47,998 nucleotides of DNA from Akkermansiaceae bacterium (GTDB lineage Bacteria; Verrucomicrobiota; Verrucomicrobiia; Verrucomicrobiales; Akkermansiaceae): the NCBI GenBank assembly GCA_947491475.1, contig CANLKN010000017.1, forward strand, positions 1 to 47,998, in the 5' to 3' direction. Position numbers and translations under genes: made by a program. Below, piece after piece: positions 46,044 through 47,998 of the stretch (positions are counted from its first letter, which is position 1; the number at the start of each line of letters is the position of its first letter). The notes beneath the pieces are model-generated. The model worked only from the letters and a program-made list of their open reading frames with translations, did not search any database and was not told where the DNA came from.

Positions 46044-46921
46044 AACAACGAGTCGCCATTCTAGCTCTCGCCCTTGTCCTCGCTGGGGTGCTGGCCATCG
46101 CCCACGCCGCGGAACCGGCGTTTTTCGCCATGGACACCGGCACCAAGGACGCAACCCACCAAGCCCCTGAACAACAGGTGGCCCTCGTGCAGGAGGTCGG
46201 CTTCGCCGGCCTGGCGCCGATCTATCATACGCCGGAGATGCTGCGCGACACGCTGGCCGCCCTAGATCAACGGAAGCTCAAGATATTCGCCGTCTATGTG
46301 CTTCTGGACCTCGACTCACCCGCTCCGGTGAGTCCGGCGATCCGGGACGTGATCGAACAATTGCGCGGCCGCGACGCGTTCCTTTGGCTCTATGTCAACT
46401 TCCGCGCCCACCAGCCGTCCGATCCCGCCGGAGACGCCAAAGCCGTCCCAGTGTTGCGTGAAATAGCGGACCTCGCCAAAGATGCCGGGATCCGCGTCTC
46501 GCTTTACCCGCACCTCAAGAACTGGGTCGAGCGGACTGAGGACGGTGCGCGGCTGGCGAAGCAGGTTGACCGTGAAAACTTCGGCCTCACCTTCAACCTC
46601 TGCCACTGGTTGTTGGTTGGCGAAACCAATCTCGATGCCAAACTGCGCGAAGCTCTTCCCCATTTGCAGATGATCACGATCAACGGCGCCGATGCCGGAA
46701 GCAAGGAGCTGAAAGCCTGCATCCAGCCCCTGGGCAGCGGCACCTTCGATGTCGGCGAAGTTCTAACAAAGATCGCCGGACTCGGCTGGAACGGCCCCGT
46801 CGGTCTGCAACATTTCGGAATCGCAGGCGACGCCAGGGCCAACCTGCAAAGATCGATGGACGCATGGCGGATCATGTCGCCCAAAGCATGGACTCCCGGC
46901 ACCACCCCAAAGACGGAGTGA
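46040..46921 (+). CDS. Secreted xylose-isomerase-like TIM-barrel protein (sugar isomerase/epimerase family)
   Basis: A 293-residue protein with a signal peptide (QRVAILALALVLAGVLAIAH), start 46040 overlapping the oxidoreductase stop. The mature part has the AP-endonuclease-2/xylose-isomerase barrel signature: VALVQEVGFAGLAPIYHTPE, AKDAGIRVSLYPHLKNWVER, NFGLTFNLCHWLLVGE and GLGWNGPVGLQHFGI. In this fold Glu/Asp/His residues at strand ends bind a divalent metal. The usual metal-binding Glu at strand 4/5 appears replaced (YPHL, LQHF), so isomerase activity is not certain. It is coupled to the Gfo/Idh/MocA gene, a frequent pair in sugar conversion. The exact reaction is unknown. Confidence 0.82.
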   Translation: MKQRVAILALALVLAGVLAIAHAAEPAFFAMDTGTKDATHQAPEQQVALVQEVGFAGLAPIYHTPEMLRDTLAALDQRKLKIFAVYVLLDLDSPAPVSPAIRDVIEQLRGRDAFLWLYVNFRAHQPSDPAGDAKAVPVLREIADLAKDAGIRVSLYPHLKNWVERTEDGARLAKQVDRENFGLTFNLCHWLLVGETNLDAKLREALPHLQMITINGADAGSKELKACIQPLGSGTFDVGEVLTKIAGLGWNGPVGLQHFGIAGDARANLQRSMDAWRIMSPKAWTPGTTPKTE

Positions 46922-46952
46922 TGCCGCTGTTGGGATTGCTCATTTCCAGCAC

Positions 46953-46998
46953 CTAAAACCCAATGGTTTTAGCGGATAATGATCTAAATTCAGATCAT
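46953..46998. terminator. Paired hairpins between convergent genes, possible bidirectional terminator
   Basis: CTAAAACC / GGTTTTAG (46953-46960 and 46965-46972, loop CAAT) and ATGATCT / AGATCAT (46979-46985 and 46992-46998) are perfect stems between two convergent genes. Neither has a strong T run, so termination is only suggested. Confidence 0.45.
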
Positions 46999-47008
46999 CT
47001 GATCCGGG

Positions 47009-47827
47009 TCAGTGGTCCAAATATCCCAACGATTGTGCGCGTTTGACGGCTTCGGTGCGGTTTTTGGCGTGCAGCTTGGCGTAGATGTTTTTGACGTGGT
47101 TGTGCACCGTGTGCTGGCTGATTCCGAGTGAATCGGCGATCTCCTTGTAAATTTTTCCGGCTGCCAATTGTTGAAGCAATTCGCTCTCCCGCTTGGAAAG
47201 ATCGGCCGATTCGTCCTGCGGCGTGCTGGCCCGGAATTGTTGGATCAGATGACTGGCCATCGAAGGACTGATGGGCACATGGCCTTTGACCAACCCGCGC
47301 AGGGAATCGACCAGTTCCAGCGCCGTGCTGCCCTTGATGATGTATCCGGAAGCGCCGGCGCTGAGTGCGGCGAAGAGATTTTCACGGTGTTCGTGGATCG
47401 TGTAGGCCACGGCCAGCAAGCTCGGATTGCGGTTCACGGCTGCGGAAATGAGCCCCGCGCCCGACATTCCCGGCATTTCAAGGTCGGTCAGCAACACATC
47501 CACATCGCACCAGTCCACCGACATCATCGCCTCTGCCGCCGATGCATGAGCCCCGGTCACCACAAAATCCTCGGCCCGCGAAAACAGCCGCTCCAGACTG
47601 TCGAGCAGCGCCACGGCCCGGTAGCAAAGCACGCTACAGAACAGCAGCGTCGCCAGCGAGGTGAAGCGCGCTGAAAATCGCAACCACTCGCGCCGTTCGC
47701 ACCACAATTCCCGCACGCCGAGCAACAGGAAAAGCAGAAACAACGGGCTGGTGAGCAGTGGACGGACTGGCAGATGCGGATGAAACCATGCCAGCCATGC
47801 GTAGATCGCGAATAATCCCATAGCCAC
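47009..47827 (-). CDS. LuxR/NarL-type regulator fused to a membrane segment, 5' end truncated by an IS
   Basis: The 272 residues from the GTG at 47827 have two or three membrane segments (AMGLFAIYAWLAWF; PLFLLFLLLGVRELW; FTSLATLLFCSVLCYRAV). These pass directly into a receiver domain (LLDSLERLFSRAEDFVVTG) and then a LuxR helix-turn-helix (DLSKRESELLQQLAAGKIYK, EIADSLGISQHTVHNHVKNI). The phosphoacceptor Asp is in LLTDLEMPG, with Thr in VAYTIHE and Lys in GYIIKGS. The first receiver strand with its acidic pair is missing, replaced by the membrane part. The frame stays open upstream to the IS end at 47850, so the start codon is not certain and the original gene was probably longer. It may be a fusion made by deletion. 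Confidence 0.72.
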   Translation of the reverse strand: MAMGLFAIYAWLAWFHPHLPVRPLLTSPLFLLFLLLGVRELWCERREWLRFSARFTSLATLLFCSVLCYRAVALLDSLERLFSRAEDFVVTGAHASAAEAMMSVDWCDVDVLLTDLEMPGMSGAGLISAAVNRNPSLLAVAYTIHEHRENLFAALSAGASGYIIKGSTALELVDSLRGLVKGHVPISPSMASHLIQQFRASTPQDESADLSKRESELLQQLAAGKIYKEIADSLGISQHTVHNHVKNIYAKLHAKNRTEAVKRAQSLGYLDH

Positions 47828-47849
47828 GTAAAAAGGCCAGCCCGCCGCC

Positions 47850-47869
47850 CAGGGTCCCTACACTAGGGA
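47850..47869. repeat. Predicted terminal end of an ISAs1-like insertion sequence
   Basis: CAGGGTCCCTACACTAGGGA begins with CAGGG, the usual start of ISAs1-family terminal repeats. It lies directly outside the transposase stop and marks the border to the truncated regulator gene. Confidence 0.5.
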
Positions 47870-47998
47870 GAGGAGTTGTTCGAGGTATGCCGTGTCGTGG
47901 GCGGCGCGGAGTTCTCGTTTCGGGAGGCTTTTGCGCTTTTTGCCTTCGTAGGGCATCCGGTTGTGGGCGTTGAGAGCCATGCGCCGAAGGATGGAGTG
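47858..47998 (-). CDS. Transposase C-terminus, probably ISAs1 family (partial)
   Basis: The last 46 codons of a minus-strand gene that continues beyond the window: HSILRRMALNAHNRMPYEGK, KRKSLPKRELRAAHDTAYLE, QLLSLV, stop. The ILRRMALN stretch and the basic segment ending about 10 residues before the stop fit ISAs1-family transposases, which move DNA by a DDE mechanism. No catalytic residues are in the visible part. The family call rests on this short tail and on the CAGGG end beyond it. Confidence 0.55.
   Translation of the reverse strand, partial: HSILRRMALNAHNRMPYEGKKRKSLPKRELRAAHDTAYLEQLLSLV

Overview
The window looks like chromosomal DNA of a member of the Verrucomicrobiota, probably Verrucomicrobiales. 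This is inferred from family content and style, not from a marker gene. It is GC-rich and tightly packed. It carries large secreted glycoside hydrolases (GH106, GH2), Tat-exported Gfo/Idh/MocA and secreted xylose-isomerase-like proteins, ResB/CcsA cytochrome c maturation, a porin-cytochrome cluster, and the word-like dispersed repeats I associate with Verrucomicrobiota and Planctomycetes. Almost none of the start codons has a recognisable Shine-Dalgarno sequence.

Layout. 1-2264 (minus): 5' part of a xylulokinase-type FGGY kinase, a prepilin peptidase and dihydrofolate reductase. 2464-10140: a giant two-module CehA/McbA metallohydrolase, an HU-like protein with a double terminator, an RluE-type pseudouridine synthase, an aldo/keto reductase of the L-glyceraldehyde-3-phosphate reductase type, and an MFS transporter. 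10326-18751: a polysaccharide locus with a GH106 rhamnosidase, the stump of a duplicated GH2 gene, an intact GH2 enzyme, and an AraC regulator broken by a frameshift. 18916-25641: ribosomal protein L31, a small conserved protein, a lone nuoA, three proteins of unknown role (one a thioredoxin-like lipoprotein, one a helix-hairpin-helix membrane protein), and valS with a small palindrome inserted in frame. 25880-28115: an accessory island bounded by long inverted repeats. It holds a RelB/DinJ antitoxin, a truncated MazF/PemK toxin, a DUF4288-like protein and a decayed integron-type integrase. 28356-32171: a conserved hypothetical, a DUF3592-like membrane protein, a subtilisin-like protease and a secreted C39-like protein, with a REPIN-like inverted pair between the last two.

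32489-42029 is the main functional block. It encodes an outer-membrane-type multiheme cytochrome, an MtrB/PioB-like beta-barrel, a small cytochrome c, a membrane NapC/NrfH-like multiheme quinol dehydrogenase, a repeat-containing lipoprotein and the System II cytochrome c assembly proteins ResB and CcsA. Read together they form a possible path for electrons from the quinol pool across the periplasm and outer membrane, next to the machinery that attaches the hemes. After it come a CPA2 cation/proton antiporter, an HTH protein, a Gfo/Idh/MocA plus TIM-barrel pair, and a LuxR-type regulator fused to a membrane segment. The 5' end of that regulator is cut by an insertion sequence that runs off the window.

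The most interesting points are the porin-cytochrome conduit with unusual heme motifs, the inverted-repeat island with a dead integrase and truncated toxin, the dispersed palindromes (including one inside valS), and the membrane-receiver fusion at the IS junction.
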